Shown here: positions 8,300 through 18,789 of the stretch, piece after piece
Numbering within the stretch: the first letter of the stretch is position 1
How the letters are laid out: the number at the start of each line of letters is the position of its first letter
Origin: Cognatishimia coralii
Lineage (GTDB): Bacteria; Pseudomonadota; Alphaproteobacteria; Rhodobacterales; Rhodobacteraceae
DNA: 64,000 bases
Assembly (NCBI RefSeq): GCF_037478305.1
Contig: NZ_JBBGAZ010000002.1
Coordinates: 124,001-188,000 of the forward strand
Reading direction: 5' to 3'
Program-made: the position numbers and the translations under genes
The notes under the pieces: model-generated
The model's input: only the letters and a program-made list of their open reading frames with translations
What the model was told of the DNA's origin: nothing
Database searches by the model: none

Positions 8300-8946
8300 C
8301 CTCATTCTCTCAGGACATCACACATCACATTTCCGAACCGCTGCTGGCCGCCTATGCCGCCGGTTCGCTGGACTGGCATTATTCGCTGGTCGTCGCGGCA
8401 CATGTGTCCATGTGCGACGAATGCCGCGCGCGTCTTAATGCGCATGAAGCAGCTGGTGGGGCCGTTATGGAGTGCTCTATGGAGCAGGACATTTCCGCGG
8501 ATTGTAAATCTGACGTTATGTCGATGCTTGATAGCCCGGCAAAACCAGACGCACCTGTTTATTCGAAATCGGGCGTGTTTCCGGCCCCTGTAATGGCAGC
8601 GCTGAAAGGCAAACCGCCGAAATGGAAGGCCGTTGGATTTGGAGTGCGTCAATCGATTCTGCATTCCGACGCATCTGGATCGGTGCGCCTGCTGTATATC
8701 CCTGCGGGCGAGGCTGTGCCCGAGCACGGACACCGCGGCATCGAACTGACGCTGGTTCTGCAGGGATCGTTTAGCGATGAAACAGGCCGCTTTGGCGTCG
8801 GTGACGTCGAGATCGCCGGAGACGATCTGGATCATGCTCCTATCGCGGACAAAGGCGAGGCCTGTATTTGTCTGGCAGCCACTGGGGCGCCATTACGGTT
8901 CCATTCACTAATACCGCGGATTTTCCAACCGATTTTCCGGATTTAA
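8296..8946 (+). CDS. chrR: ChrR family zinc anti-sigma factor with cupin domain
   Basis: A 216-residue anti-sigma factor that holds RpoE inactive. The N-terminal domain keeps the ChrR zinc ligands at the expected spacing: H11, H36, C40 and C43 (HVSMCDEC), equivalent to H6, H31, C35 and C38 of the Rhodobacter protein. The C-terminal half is a cupin (VRLLYIPAGEAVPEHGHRGIELTLVLQG, then GDVEIAGDDLDHAPI), the part needed for the singlet-oxygen response. The ATGA overlap with rpoE gives stoichiometric co-expression. Confidence 0.92.
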   Translation: MTSFSQDITHHISEPLLAAYAAGSLDWHYSLVVAAHVSMCDECRARLNAHEAAGGAVMECSMEQDISADCKSDVMSMLDSPAKPDAPVYSKSGVFPAPVMAALKGKPPKWKAVGFGVRQSILHSDASGSVRLLYIPAGEAVPEHGHRGIELTLVLQGSFSDETGRFGVGDVEIAGDDLDHAPIADKGEACICLAATGAPLRFHSLIPRIFQPIFRI

Positions 8947-8954
8947 GTTGAGGA

Positions 8955-8973
8955 GAGGGGGCGTTGCCCCCTC
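8955..8973. terminator. Hairpin between chrR and gap
   Basis: A perfect 8-bp G/C stem with a 3-base loop: GAGGGGGC (8955-8962), GTT, GCCCCCTC (8966-8973). It lies between convergent chrR and gap. No T-tract follows directly, but an AGAGTATTTT element follows at about 8995, a sequence I associate with gene ends in this family. Confidence 0.55.
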
Positions 8974-9024
8974 GGCCTGATCGGCCTCACCCCCAGAGTA
9001 TTTTGTGCAAGATGAATGCGCTGT

Positions 9025-10026
9025 TTACAGCAGCGCACCCATTGCTTTGCCGGTGTCAACCATGCGGTTGGAGAAGCCCCATTCGTTGTCATACCAGCTG
9101 ACAACACGCACGAGACCTTCGGATGTGACGCTGGTTTGTGGTGCCGCAAATGTGGACGAATGGGCGTCGTGGTTGAAGTCCATGGACACGAGCGGGCGAT
9201 CTTCATAGGCCAGCACGCCTTTCAATTCGCCCTCGCTTGCAGCTTTGACGGCGGCATTGATGGCGTCGACGGTCGCGGGTTTTTCTGGAACGAAGGACAG
9301 ATCGACCAAAGAGACATTCGCGGTTGGAACGCGGATCGCGGAGCCTTCGAGGCGGCCTTTCAGATGCGGCAACACCTCAGAGATCGCACGGGCGGCACCC
9401 GTGGAGGTCGGGATCATGCTCATCGCCGCCGCACGGGCGCGATAGAGATCTTTGTGAGCCGCGTCATGGGTTGGCTGGTCGCCGGTATAGGCGTGGATCG
9501 TTGTCATATAGCCGGTTTTGATGCCGAAGTTATCGTCCATCACCTTGGCCAAAGGCGCGAGGCAGTTCGTCGTGCAGGACGCGTTGGACACAATCACATC
9601 ATCCGCTGTCAGGTCGCCATGGTTCACCCCGTAGACTACGGTGCGGTCGGCATCTTTGCCGGGGGCCGAGATCAACACGCGTTTAGAGCCATTCTTCAGG
9701 TGCAGCGCCGCTTTGTCGCGCGCGGTGAAGATCCCGGTGCATTCATAGGCAATGTCAACGCCATCCCAAGGCAGCTCTTCAGGGTTGCGGATCGCGGTCA
9801 GTTTGATCGACTGATTGCCCACTTTGATCACGTCGCCCTCGACAGTGACCTCTGCATTCAGGCGACCATGCACCGAGTCAAACCGCAGCAGATGCGCCAA
9901 AGTCTCTGCCGGAGCCAGATCGTTGATGGCCACAACATTCACGTCGCTCACATCATTTTCAATGATTGCTCTTAGTACATTTCGGCCAATCCGACCAAAG
10001 CCATTGATGGCGATATTCAGGGTCAT
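9025..10026 (-). CDS. gap: Glyceraldehyde-3-phosphate dehydrogenase
   Basis: A 333-residue GAPDH that oxidises glyceraldehyde-3-phosphate to 1,3-bisphosphoglycerate with NAD+. The N-terminus IAINGFGRIGRNVLRA binds the cofactor, and D36 (AINDLA) favours NAD. The catalytic cysteine is C151 in SNASCTTNCLAP, and STGAAR and WYDNEWGFSNRMVD follow in the usual order. The start at 10026 gives the normal family length; a longer open frame upstream runs through the promoter. It is preceded by LacI-type operators. Confidence 0.96.
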   Translation of the reverse strand: MTLNIAINGFGRIGRNVLRAIIENDVSDVNVVAINDLAPAETLAHLLRFDSVHGRLNAEVTVEGDVIKVGNQSIKLTAIRNPEELPWDGVDIAYECTGIFTARDKAALHLKNGSKRVLISAPGKDADRTVVYGVNHGDLTADDVIVSNASCTTNCLAPLAKVMDDNFGIKTGYMTTIHAYTGDQPTHDAAHKDLYRARAAAMSMIPTSTGAARAISEVLPHLKGRLEGSAIRVPTANVSLVDLSFVPEKPATVDAINAAVKAASEGELKGVLAYEDRPLVSMDFNHDAHSSTFAAPQTSVTSEGLVRVVSWYDNEWGFSNRMVDTGKAMGALL

Positions 10027-10372
10027 CGTATCTTCTCCGGTTCTGTCGCAGCGCTCCAAACTTTGGTGAATATGCGCGGCGGCCCGTGTTAGCGGTAACA
10101 AATTTGCGCAACCGCTACCGCTAACAATAGGGAAAATCAAGTGGGATCGCGGTCAAATCCGCTTGTGCAAGGGGGGACCGCGTCAAAAAGCGCGCATTTG
10201 GTCGCATCTCAGAGATTGATCCTTGAAAGGGCTTCCTCTAAAAGCAGCCTCAAATGAGTCCCCTGCGCGCAAACCATGCCCTAGGGACTCGTGAGTGACA
10301 CTGGACCACGCGGCGCAGGCTTTGGCCAAAAGCTGCAAACCCCTTCTGAGACAGGTGAAAGGCTAAAATTCA
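10027..10372. other. gap/icd divergent intergenic region (346 bp)
   Basis: No gene is supported here. The gap-proximal side holds two LacI-like operators (10087-10126). The remainder (10127-10372) shows no clear sigma-70 promoter by eye; icd must be transcribed from within it. A weak AGGTGAAAGG site at 10353-10362 serves the icd start. Confidence 0.6.
10087..10126. promoter_or_regulatory. Paired LacI-family operators upstream of gap
   Basis: TGTTA-GCGG-TAACA (10087-10100) is a 14-bp near-palindrome with a central CG. An 11/14 match to its reverse complement (10113-10126, TACCGCTAACA core) lies 26 bp away. LacI-type regulators of central carbon metabolism (CceR/PckR class) use operators of this shape. 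The regulator identity is inferred. Confidence 0.6.
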
Positions 10373-12589
<2,217 letters not shown>

Positions 12590-12608
12590 ATCGACCGCAG
12601 AACAAGCG

Positions 12609-12642
12609 AAACGCGCTGTCCTAACAGGCGGCGCGTTTTTTA
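12609..12642 (+). terminator. Terminator of icd
   Basis: ACGCGC-TGT...ACA-GGCGCGT stem (about 12611-12635) followed by TTTTTT at 12636-12641. A classic intrinsic terminator just after the icd stop codon. Confidence 0.8.
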
Positions 12643-12660
12643 TTGGTGGAGATAGAATAG

Positions 12661-12694
12661 AGAAAGGCGCCCGGGGGACAACGGACGCCTTTCT
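12661..12694 (-). terminator. Terminator of the response-regulator gene at 12728
   Basis: AGAAAGGCG (12661-12669) pairs with CGCCTTTCT (12686-12694). On the minus strand the stem ends in CTTTCTCTATTCT, so it can stop transcription of the gene ending at 12728. Confidence 0.6.
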
Positions 12695-12727
12695 AGTGCC
12701 AGCGTGGGGTTGGCACAGGGGAAATTG

Positions 12728-13801
12728 TTAGTTGCCAGCGACGAGCCGCAGATCTTTGCGCATGGTTTCCTTGAGGATCGCCTGATAGGCCGCGCGTTCT
12801 TCGCTTTGGTTCATAACGGGCTCAGAGACACCGCGCGCCTTCAAAGCACGAGTCGACATATGCAGGATCTGACAATAGGTCTCGGCCCGCTTTTCCGCGC
12901 GATGCACGGCGTTTTGCAAAGAGCGCAAGGCGCCAGCGCGGGTGAACGACAGCAGTGACACTGGCTCCCCCGCGCTGACTTGCACCGCCAGATCCGAGAA
13001 GCGACTCGTGACGCTTTCCTTCAGTTTGCAGTTCATCTTCCGCTCTAAACCAAACTGCGAGAAGGCGTTCTTGGCGGATGTGGCGCACACAAAGATCCCG
13101 TTGCCGCGATAGGTCACAAGATCGGCGTCTTCTCCGTAAAGGGTGGTGAGTTGGGTGGCGACTTCGCCCAGCATGCGGCGGAACCCAGCACCGGACATGC
13201 TGTCAAAAAGCTTTTCGACATTGAGCAGCTTGATCGCAAAGACGCTGGTGGTCAGCATTTTCATGCGCGACATCTGCAAGAGATAGTTCTCAAAGCTGAC
13301 ATAACCGGTCACGCGTTCAACGCCGCTTATTTCGACGGGTTCGGATAAGCTGTGCTCAAAGCTGCGTGCGAGGTCTTTGCGCAGAGACAGCAGCTCTGTT
13401 TCGCTTTCTTCGATGCGCACAGCTTCGGCGATCAGGCGTTCTGCATTGCTTAAGCGGCTGAACAGCTCGAGAAATTCGAAGGGTTTAGTGATGTAATCCG
13501 TCGCACCGGCCTGAAACGCGCGGTCGACGAATTTCTTCTCGGACATCGCGGTCAACATCAGCACAGGTGTGCGTTCATAGCCTTTGGTGGCGCGCAGTTC
13601 TGAACAGAGCTCAATGCCGTCCATACCCGGCATCTGAATATCAAGCATAAAGCAGTCAAACGGCTGCTCTGCGTCACGCACCATCTCCAAGGCCTCTGCC
13701 CCGGAGCTTGCCAGCTGGACCGAATGTTTGCTTTCCGTCGAGATAGCTGTCTTTAGCAGCTCACGGATATCTTCTTGGTCATCAACAGCAAGTATACGCA
13801 T
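12728..13801 (-). CDS. Response regulator with degenerate GGDEF-like output domain
   Basis: A 357-residue protein. Residues 1-125 form an intact receiver: D7-D8 (AVDDQED), phospho-acceptor D54 (FMLDIQMPGMDG), T83 (LTAMS) and K107 (ITKPF). A coiled-coil-like linker (ETELLSLRKDLARSF) leads to a domain of the nucleotide-cyclase fold (FAIKLLNVEKLFDS... then VTYRGNGIFVC). Where an active diguanylate cyclase has GGDEF, this has RGNGIF, so catalysis is unlikely. It may sense c-di-GMP or GTP, or act through protein contacts. It sits next to the flagellar block. Function inferred, domain layout seen. Confidence 0.75.
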   Translation of the reverse strand: MRILAVDDQEDIRELLKTAISTESKHSVQLASSGAEALEMVRDAEQPFDCFMLDIQMPGMDGIELCSELRATKGYERTPVLMLTAMSEKKFVDRAFQAGATDYITKPFEFLELFSRLSNAERLIAEAVRIEESETELLSLRKDLARSFEHSLSEPVEISGVERVTGYVSFENYLLQMSRMKMLTTSVFAIKLLNVEKLFDSMSGAGFRRMLGEVATQLTTLYGEDADLVTYRGNGIFVCATSAKNAFSQFGLERKMNCKLKESVTSRFSDLAVQVSAGEPVSLLSFTRAGALRSLQNAVHRAEKRAETYCQILHMSTRALKARGVSEPVMNQSEERAAYQAILKETMRKDLRLVAGN

Positions 13802-14115
13802 TGCCTACATCCTCGTCATTCAACCTAAAAGGGAATGTCGTGCGTGAATTCTTTCACTGACGCCAAGAGCAGAAAGCGCCATATCCCTGAAAAACCGTTT
13901 TATTGACGCAGTTTGACGGAAAAGTGGCGAAACGTGGCTAAACTGGGGCAAATAGCCCCCAGTTGAGCAACACTGTGGTGCCAAAAGTGAAACAAAGGTA
14001 AATAAATGGCAGATAATCCTTAAATTGCCATGAAGGATTAAACTGGCTTTAAACAACCTCAGGTACTCTATTCATGTGAGGCAGACCACATAACAAAAAA
14101 ACTGGATAAACCTTT
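13802..14115. other. flaF promoter region (314 bp)
   Basis: No gene is supported. The half nearest flaF is AT-rich and contains AATCCTT (14015-14021) mirrored by AAGGATT (14033-14039), then a TTAA-N7-TTAA box (14038-14052). The other half (13802-13980) shows nothing I recognise apart from the likely promoter of the response regulator. Confidence 0.55.
14038..14052. promoter_or_regulatory. CtrA-like box upstream of flaF
   Basis: TTAA (14038-14041), seven bases, TTAA (14049-14052), an exact match to the alphaproteobacterial CtrA consensus TTAA-N7-TTAA. It lies 64 bp before the flaF start codon, a position suited to activation. Confidence 0.6.
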
Positions 14116-14514
14116 ATGAGCATAACTGCATACAAGCGGACCATCACCGAAACTGAAAATCCGCGGCAGATCGAACGGCGTGTGTTCTCGAATGTCACAG
14201 CCGAAATGGAATTGCGCTCGCAAGAGTTCGACGGGGCAGAGAAGGCCGTAGACAAACTCAAGATCCTCTCTGAGGGATTGCGCGATACGCTCTCTTATAA
14301 TCAACGCATTTGGCAAACGATCCGCAGCGATCTGATCAACCCCGGCAACGCATTGGCACCAGACCTGCGTGCGGGCTTGATTTCACTGTCGCTTTGGGTT
14401 GAGAATCACACCAACGAAGTCCTGAAAGGACAGAAAACGGTGAAACCGTTGCTGGACGTGAACCGCAGCATCATTCGCGGACTCGAAGGCAACCCGATGC
14501 ACGTCATGGAGTGA
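14116..14514 (+). CDS. flaF: FlaF, flagellin synthesis regulator
   Basis: A 132-residue FlaF. In Caulobacter, FlaF is needed for flagellin translation or secretion and works with FlbT. The signatures SITAYKRTITETENPRQIERRVFSNVT at the N-terminus, LRDTLSYNQRIWQTIRSDLI and LRAGLISLSLWVENHT in the middle match the family over its full length. First gene of flaF-flbT-DUF1217, under a CtrA-like box. Confidence 0.93.
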   Translation: MSITAYKRTITETENPRQIERRVFSNVTAEMELRSQEFDGAEKAVDKLKILSEGLRDTLSYNQRIWQTIRSDLINPGNALAPDLRAGLISLSLWVENHTNEVLKGQKTVKPLLDVNRSIIRGLEGNPMHVME

Positions 14515-14517
14515 CCC

Positions 14518-14949
14518 TTGGCCCTACGTCTTACGCTAAAACCGAATGAGAAGATTGTTATCAACGGCTGCGTGATCCGCAATGCGGACCGCAGACAAAT
14601 GCTGACGATCGAAAATCATGCGGACATCGTGCGGGGCGTAGACCTTTTGGACGAGGGTGAGGCCGGATCTCCGGTCAAGAACGTTTACTTCTTTATTCAG
14701 ACCGCTTTGCTTACGCCCGCAGTTCGGGACGAGCTGATCCCGGTCATTCACAAGGATCTGGCCAAGCTGGTTCCTGTGTTCCACGAAGAAATCGGTGGAC
14801 ATATTTTTGAAGCGGCGAACCATGTGTCGTGCCGTGACTTCTATAAGGCGATGCGCGCGCTGCGCCCATTGATCCAGTACGAAGCGCGGCTTTTGGATAT
14901 GCTACAGGGCAAATCTGACGACGCGCAGGTCAGCGCTGCGGCAGAATAG
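14518..14949 (+). CDS. flbT: FlbT, post-transcriptional flagellin regulator
   Basis: A 143-residue FlbT. In Caulobacter it binds the 5' leader of flagellin mRNA and couples filament synthesis to hook completion. LRLTLKPNEKIVINGCVIRNADRR is the family opening, followed by VYFFIQTALLTP and FYKAMRALRPLIQYEARLL. The start is TTG at 14518, three bases after the flaF stop; no ATG or GTG fits the conserved N-terminus. The 11-base gap to the next gene indicates one transcript. Confidence 0.93.
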   Translation: MALRLTLKPNEKIVINGCVIRNADRRQMLTIENHADIVRGVDLLDEGEAGSPVKNVYFFIQTALLTPAVRDELIPVIHKDLAKLVPVFHEEIGGHIFEAANHVSCRDFYKAMRALRPLIQYEARLLDMLQGKSDDAQVSAAAE

Positions 14950-14960
14950 GACAGACCCGA

Positions 14961-15788
14961 ATGGTTATCAGCGTATCAGGATTGACCAGCCAGGCTGCGT
15001 TGAACCTTATCGACAGAACCCGCGATACGCAGATGAACACGCTTCGCAACGAGGCGCAGCACAATCGTGCCGCCAGCGTCTTTCGCGAACGGATTGCCTC
15101 CATCACCTCGCCAGAAGAGCTGGTGAAGGACTTTGAAGTCTACAGCTTCGTCATGAATGCCTTTGACCTTGAGGACCAGATCTTCGGTCGCGGCATGATG
15201 CGCAAGATTTTGGAAAGCGATCCAAGCGATGATACCGCTTTGGTGAACCGGCTTTCGGACGCACGGTTTGGCGAAATCCACGATGCGCTTGGCTTCACTT
15301 TGCCTGGTGGCGGGCAGGTTGCGCCGTCTCGGTTTGGCAGCACGGATTGGCAGGATGAGATCGTTGATCGCTATTTCAACGTTCAATTCCAGAACCAATA
15401 TAACGACCAGAATGAAACCGTCGGCACAGTGATGGAATTCCGCGATAAGGTGGATGGTTTCAGCTCTTGGTACAATATTCTCTCTGACCGCACGATGACA
15501 GAGTTCTTCCAGACTGCGCTGGGTATGCCGTCGCAGCTGTCGAGCCTGGACATCGACAAACAGGCCGAGATGCTTGAAAAACGTTTCAGCCTGGAAAAAC
15601 TGCAAGACCCGCGTGAGGTCGAAGCCTTGATTTCGCGCTATATGATTATTCGGGATGTAAACAACCCGCCGGCGCAGGCGACAAGCGCGGCTATTCAGAT
15701 CCTGAACAACTCGTCGGGACAGTTCGTACCGTTTACGCTCGACATTGATGCTGTGAGTTTCTCAGGCAGCGCGACGCTTTTCCGCTAA
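14961..15788 (+). CDS. DUF1217 flagellar protein
   Basis: A 275-residue protein of the DUF1217 family, found in alphaproteobacterial flagellar clusters. A DUF1217-type repeat is visible as FEVYSFVMNAFDLEDQIFGRGMMRKILESDPSD and then ISRYMIIRDVNN near the C-terminus. No signal peptide or membrane helix. Co-transcribed with flaF and flbT, and convergent with fliG with only 7 bp between the stops. The role is not established; an export or hook/rod function is a guess from location. Confidence 0.8.
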   Translation: MVISVSGLTSQAALNLIDRTRDTQMNTLRNEAQHNRAASVFRERIASITSPEELVKDFEVYSFVMNAFDLEDQIFGRGMMRKILESDPSDDTALVNRLSDARFGEIHDALGFTLPGGGQVAPSRFGSTDWQDEIVDRYFNVQFQNQYNDQNETVGTVMEFRDKVDGFSSWYNILSDRTMTEFFQTALGMPSQLSSLDIDKQAEMLEKRFSLEKLQDPREVEALISRYMIIRDVNNPPAQATSAAIQILNNSSGQFVPFTLDIDAVSFSGSATLFR

Positions 15789-15795
15789 GCGCGGC

Positions 15796-16821
15796 CTACT
15801 CCATCATCTCTTCGCCTTCATCTTCATCTGGCAGCTCGATGTCCCCGGCTTCGGCCAGTTGAACCGCGGCTTCAACCAGATCAGACTGGGCTTTCTTGAC
15901 GTCTTTAGACTTTACAGGGCCCATGGCCTTCATCTCATCCTGCAGCATATCCCGTGAGCGCGCTGGAAGCGCATTGAGGAAGTGATCTCGGACTTCTTTC
16001 TCCGCCCCTCGAAGTGCCATTGGAAGAGTGTTGCCCGAAACCTCGCGCATGACTTTCGCAAGCGCATTGGCTGGAACTTTTCCGAGGTCGTCGAAGACAA
16101 ACATCTTTTGTTTGATGGAACGGATCTTCTCTGGAATGTTCTTTTCCAGTTGCTTGGCGATGCCCTCGAACATCTTTGTGTCGAGTTTGTTGAACACTTT
16201 CACCAATTGCTTCTCGGCTTCGGCTTCAGCGTTGTTCCCGGCCTTGGCCAGAACTTCGCGGCGCAGGCTTTCTTCGATGGCTGCCATAGAATCCGGCGGT
16301 AGCACTTCGATCGAGACCATGCGTTCGATGATATCGATCGTGCGATCTTCCCCCATCAAGGGCAAAACGCGCGCAACGGCGTCAGGGGTCACCTTCGCGA
16401 GAATAACTGCAACGGTCTGGTTGTGTTCCTTGCGCAGGTAGTCGGCGAACATCTTCTCGTCGAGCTTGGAGAGTTCTTCCCACAAATTGTCGCCAACGCC
16501 GCTTTCGATTTCCTCAAGAATGGAATCCACGCGGTCTTCCGGCAAGAAACCCTTCAAGAGCCCACGTGCAGCTTCGACAGACCCAACAATGCCGCCGTAG
16601 TTCGAGAACTTCTGACCAAACTCGCGCATGACTTCTTCGACGATGTCAGATTGCACTTCGCCCATAGCGGTAATGGCACGCGTGATTTTGCTGATCTCAG
16701 AGCTCTTGAGTTCCTGCATGAGTTTGCTGCCTCGTTCTTCGCCCAGGCACAAAAACAGGATCGCGGTCTTTTCGGGACCGGTCAGGCGCTGTGCGCGGCG
16801 AATGGTGGCGAATTGGTTCAT
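15796..16821 (-). CDS. fliG: Flagellar motor switch protein FliG
   Basis: A 341-residue C-ring protein that binds the MS ring (FliF), FliM and the stator. All three domains are visible: the N-terminal FliF-binding part (LTGPEKTAILFLCLGEERG), the middle EHPQ region, degenerate here (RKEHNQTVAVILAKV), and the C-terminal torque domain with charged residues (FDDLGKVPANALAKVMREV, LRGAEKEVRDHFLNALPARSRDML). The acidic tail (EDEGEEMME) is longer than in enterobacteria. Apparently a separate transcript from fliP. Confidence 0.95.
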   Translation of the reverse strand: MNQFATIRRAQRLTGPEKTAILFLCLGEERGSKLMQELKSSEISKITRAITAMGEVQSDIVEEVMREFGQKFSNYGGIVGSVEAARGLLKGFLPEDRVDSILEEIESGVGDNLWEELSKLDEKMFADYLRKEHNQTVAVILAKVTPDAVARVLPLMGEDRTIDIIERMVSIEVLPPDSMAAIEESLRREVLAKAGNNAEAEAEKQLVKVFNKLDTKMFEGIAKQLEKNIPEKIRSIKQKMFVFDDLGKVPANALAKVMREVSGNTLPMALRGAEKEVRDHFLNALPARSRDMLQDEMKAMGPVKSKDVKKAQSDLVEAAVQLAEAGDIELPDEDEGEEMME

Positions 16822-16864
16822 GGATGCTCTGATTTTACGGCCTTAGGGCCTCGTGAAACTCACC

Positions 16865-16917
16865 TTATCCATGGATAACCTATGCCATACTTACTCTGCA
16901 ACCTTAAGTTATCCACA
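16865..16917. promoter_or_regulatory. DnaA-box-like cluster upstream of fliG
   Basis: A perfect 14-bp palindrome TTATCCATGGATAA (16865-16878) contains two facing TTATCCA half-sites. A perfect DnaA consensus TTATCCACA follows at 16909-16917. All lie within the 113-bp fliG promoter gap. Binding is inferred only. Confidence 0.4.
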
Positions 16918-16934
16918 ATATCTTGTGTTGCACG

Positions 16935-17750
16935 CTACCCTCCGCCCGCGACGACGGTGTAGGATTGCATTAACGATCCAGCCAACATGTACCAGCCGTC
17001 AATCAGCACGAAAAAGATGACCTTAAAGGGCAAGGACACAATGACAGGCGGCAACATCATCATACCAGCAGACATCAAAACCGAGGCCACAATGAGGTCG
17101 ATGGCGATAAACGGAAGGTAGAGCAGGAAGCCGATGGTGAAGGCGCGACGCAGCTCGGAGATCATGAAACTTGGGATGAGTACACGCCATTCAACGTCTT
17201 GGGCATTCTCAGGGATGACTTCGGGCTGAGGTTCACCTGCGATATCGCGAAACAGGGCCATATCTTTTTCGCGCGTATTCACAAACATGAACTGGCGGAA
17301 AGGTTCCGAAATCGCCACAGCGGCCTGTTCTTCGGTGATGGCGTTGCGGATCAGAGGCTGGAGGCCGTCTTGATAGGCATCGTCGAAAACGGGCTGCATC
17401 ACAAAATAGGTCATGAATAGCGCCATGGCGTTCAGAACCATATTCGGCGGCGTCTGCTGCAGGCCCAGCGCCGAACGCAGCATGGAAAAGACAATGACGA
17501 AGCGTGTGAAGCTGGTCATCACAACCAACAACCCCGGTGCAATCGACAGAACCGTGACCAACGCGAATAGCTGGATCAAACGACCTGCCAGTGTGGTTGT
17601 ACCCTCGCTGCCCGGTTCTTCGCCACTGATGGTGCTGGAAAGTTCGCGCAGCAGCCCACCAAAGTCCTCTTGCGCCACAGCCGTATCCGCCAGGAACATC
17701 CCGGCGGTCAGGGCAATGATCAGCCCAAAGAGGAAGTGCAGGCTGCGCAC
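16935..17750 (-). CDS. fliP: Flagellar export gate protein FliP
   Basis: A 271-residue core of the export gate. The frame extends upstream into fliN. I choose GTG at 17750, just after the fliN stop, because it begins directly at a signal peptide (LHFLFGLIIALTAGMFLADTAVA). Family signatures are LFALVTVLSIAPGLLVVMTSFTRFVIVFSMLRSALGLQQTPPN and FMISELRRAFTIGFLLYLPFIAIDLIVASVLMSAGMMMLPP. Four membrane helices are expected. Gene order fliF-fliH-fliN-fliP on one transcript; fliO, often next to fliP, is not seen. Confidence 0.93.
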   Translation of the reverse strand: MRSLHFLFGLIIALTAGMFLADTAVAQEDFGGLLRELSSTISGEEPGSEGTTTLAGRLIQLFALVTVLSIAPGLLVVMTSFTRFVIVFSMLRSALGLQQTPPNMVLNAMALFMTYFVMQPVFDDAYQDGLQPLIRNAITEEQAAVAISEPFRQFMFVNTREKDMALFRDIAGEPQPEVIPENAQDVEWRVLIPSFMISELRRAFTIGFLLYLPFIAIDLIVASVLMSAGMMMLPPVIVSLPFKVIFFVLIDGWYMLAGSLMQSYTVVAGGG

Positions 17751-17754
17751 CGGA

Positions 17755-18114
17755 TCAGGTGCCGGAAATAAAGTCTTTGACGATCTCTCGCAGGGCGACA
17801 CCGATAAATTCGCCGTTCACTTTGACCAAGTCACCGCGCGCGACCATGCGGTCGTTGATCATGATGTCAATCGGGTCTCCGACTTTGCGGTCCAGCTCGA
17901 TCACCGAGCCTTTGGTCAGCTCCAGAAGCTCGGAAATCGACATGCGCGACCGGCCCAAGACCACGCGGACGTCGAGCTTGACGTTATAGAGCGCATCGAT
18001 GTTGCGCCCGCCCAGTTCTTCGCCTTCGGCAATCGCCTCAAGCGCCTCTTCTGGCGTGACGGACCCCTCTGCTGGGGCTTCGGTTTCAGCGGCTTCAGGC
18101 GTGTCTTCTGACAT
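17755..18114 (-). CDS. fliN: Flagellar motor switch protein FliN
   Basis: A 119-residue C-ring protein. An acidic, Ala-rich N-terminus (about 1-40) precedes the SpoA/FliN domain: NVKLDVRVVLGRSRMSISELLELTKGSVIELDRKVGDPIDIMINDRMVARGDLVKVNGEFIGVALREIV. This is the complete family core. Three bases separate it from the fliH stop, and fliP starts right after it. Confidence 0.94.
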   Translation of the reverse strand: MSEDTPEAAETEAPAEGSVTPEEALEAIAEGEELGGRNIDALYNVKLDVRVVLGRSRMSISELLELTKGSVIELDRKVGDPIDIMINDRMVARGDLVKVNGEFIGVALREIVKDFISGT

Positions 18115-18117
18115 GGC

Positions 18118-18789
18118 TTAGACTTTCTGAGGTTGAGGGTTCATTTTCGAGGAGGCCTCGCGCAGCCCGTCCAGCAATTCGGACACCACGCGATCGAGGT
18201 TGTATTTCAGGAAACCGTTTTCCCAGGTCACGCGCGCCTCGCCGTTCTTGAAATCAGGGTCGGTTGCGACCTCGAGCATCTCACCGGTTGGATCGATGAC
18301 TTTGAGCGGCTCCGCAAGGGCGGCTTGAGTTTCTGGGGCCAGTTTGATCTGCAGCTTGGACTGCCCGACTCCCAGATGCGCGGCTTCGGTGATGCGGGCT
18401 TGCACAAGCTCTGCCGAATAGGCGTTGAGGAAGTCAGGCGCGATGCGTTCAGCGACGTCCAGAAACAGATCGATGATGTCTTGCTGCATGTCGGCCCGGC
18501 GACGGGCGTCTTCGGTTGCAAAATCCGCGATACGGTTTTGGAGTTCTTGCAGGGCCTCAAGCGCCTCGGCTTCGATGGTCTGGCGCTCAGACTGGCGCCC
18601 TGCGGCTTCGCCCTCGTTGAGGCCATGCAAATGACCTTCGGCGCGGGCGTCCGCCAGCATTTTGCCCAGCTCGGCTTCGGTGAAGGTGAAAAGTGGCTCA
18701 GCGGCCTCTTCGGTGACCTCATCGGCGCCTTCTACCTGCGCGGCAGAGGCTTGCTCAGCATCAAAGTCTCTGAGGAAGAGCGCGTTCAT
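18118..18789 (-). CDS. fliH: FliH-like export ATPase regulator
   Basis: A 223-residue soluble protein. Residues 35-110 are long, charged helices (FTEAELGKMLADARAEGHLHGLNEGEAAGRQ, with the GxxxG-type small-residue pattern seen in FliH), and the C-terminal half (LDVAERIAPDFLNAYSAELVQARI...) resembles the FliH/V-ATPase E-subunit domain. It lies between fliF and fliN, where FliH normally sits, and overlaps fliF by 4 bp. Sequence conservation in this family is low, so the call rests on pattern plus position. FliI, its partner, is at 37615. Confidence 0.8.
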   Translation of the reverse strand: MNALFLRDFDAEQASAAQVEGADEVTEEAAEPLFTFTEAELGKMLADARAEGHLHGLNEGEAAGRQSERQTIEAEALEALQELQNRIADFATEDARRRADMQQDIIDLFLDVAERIAPDFLNAYSAELVQARITEAAHLGVGQSKLQIKLAPETQAALAEPLKVIDPTGEMLEVATDPDFKNGEARVTWENGFLKYNLDRVVSELLDGLREASSKMNPQPQKV

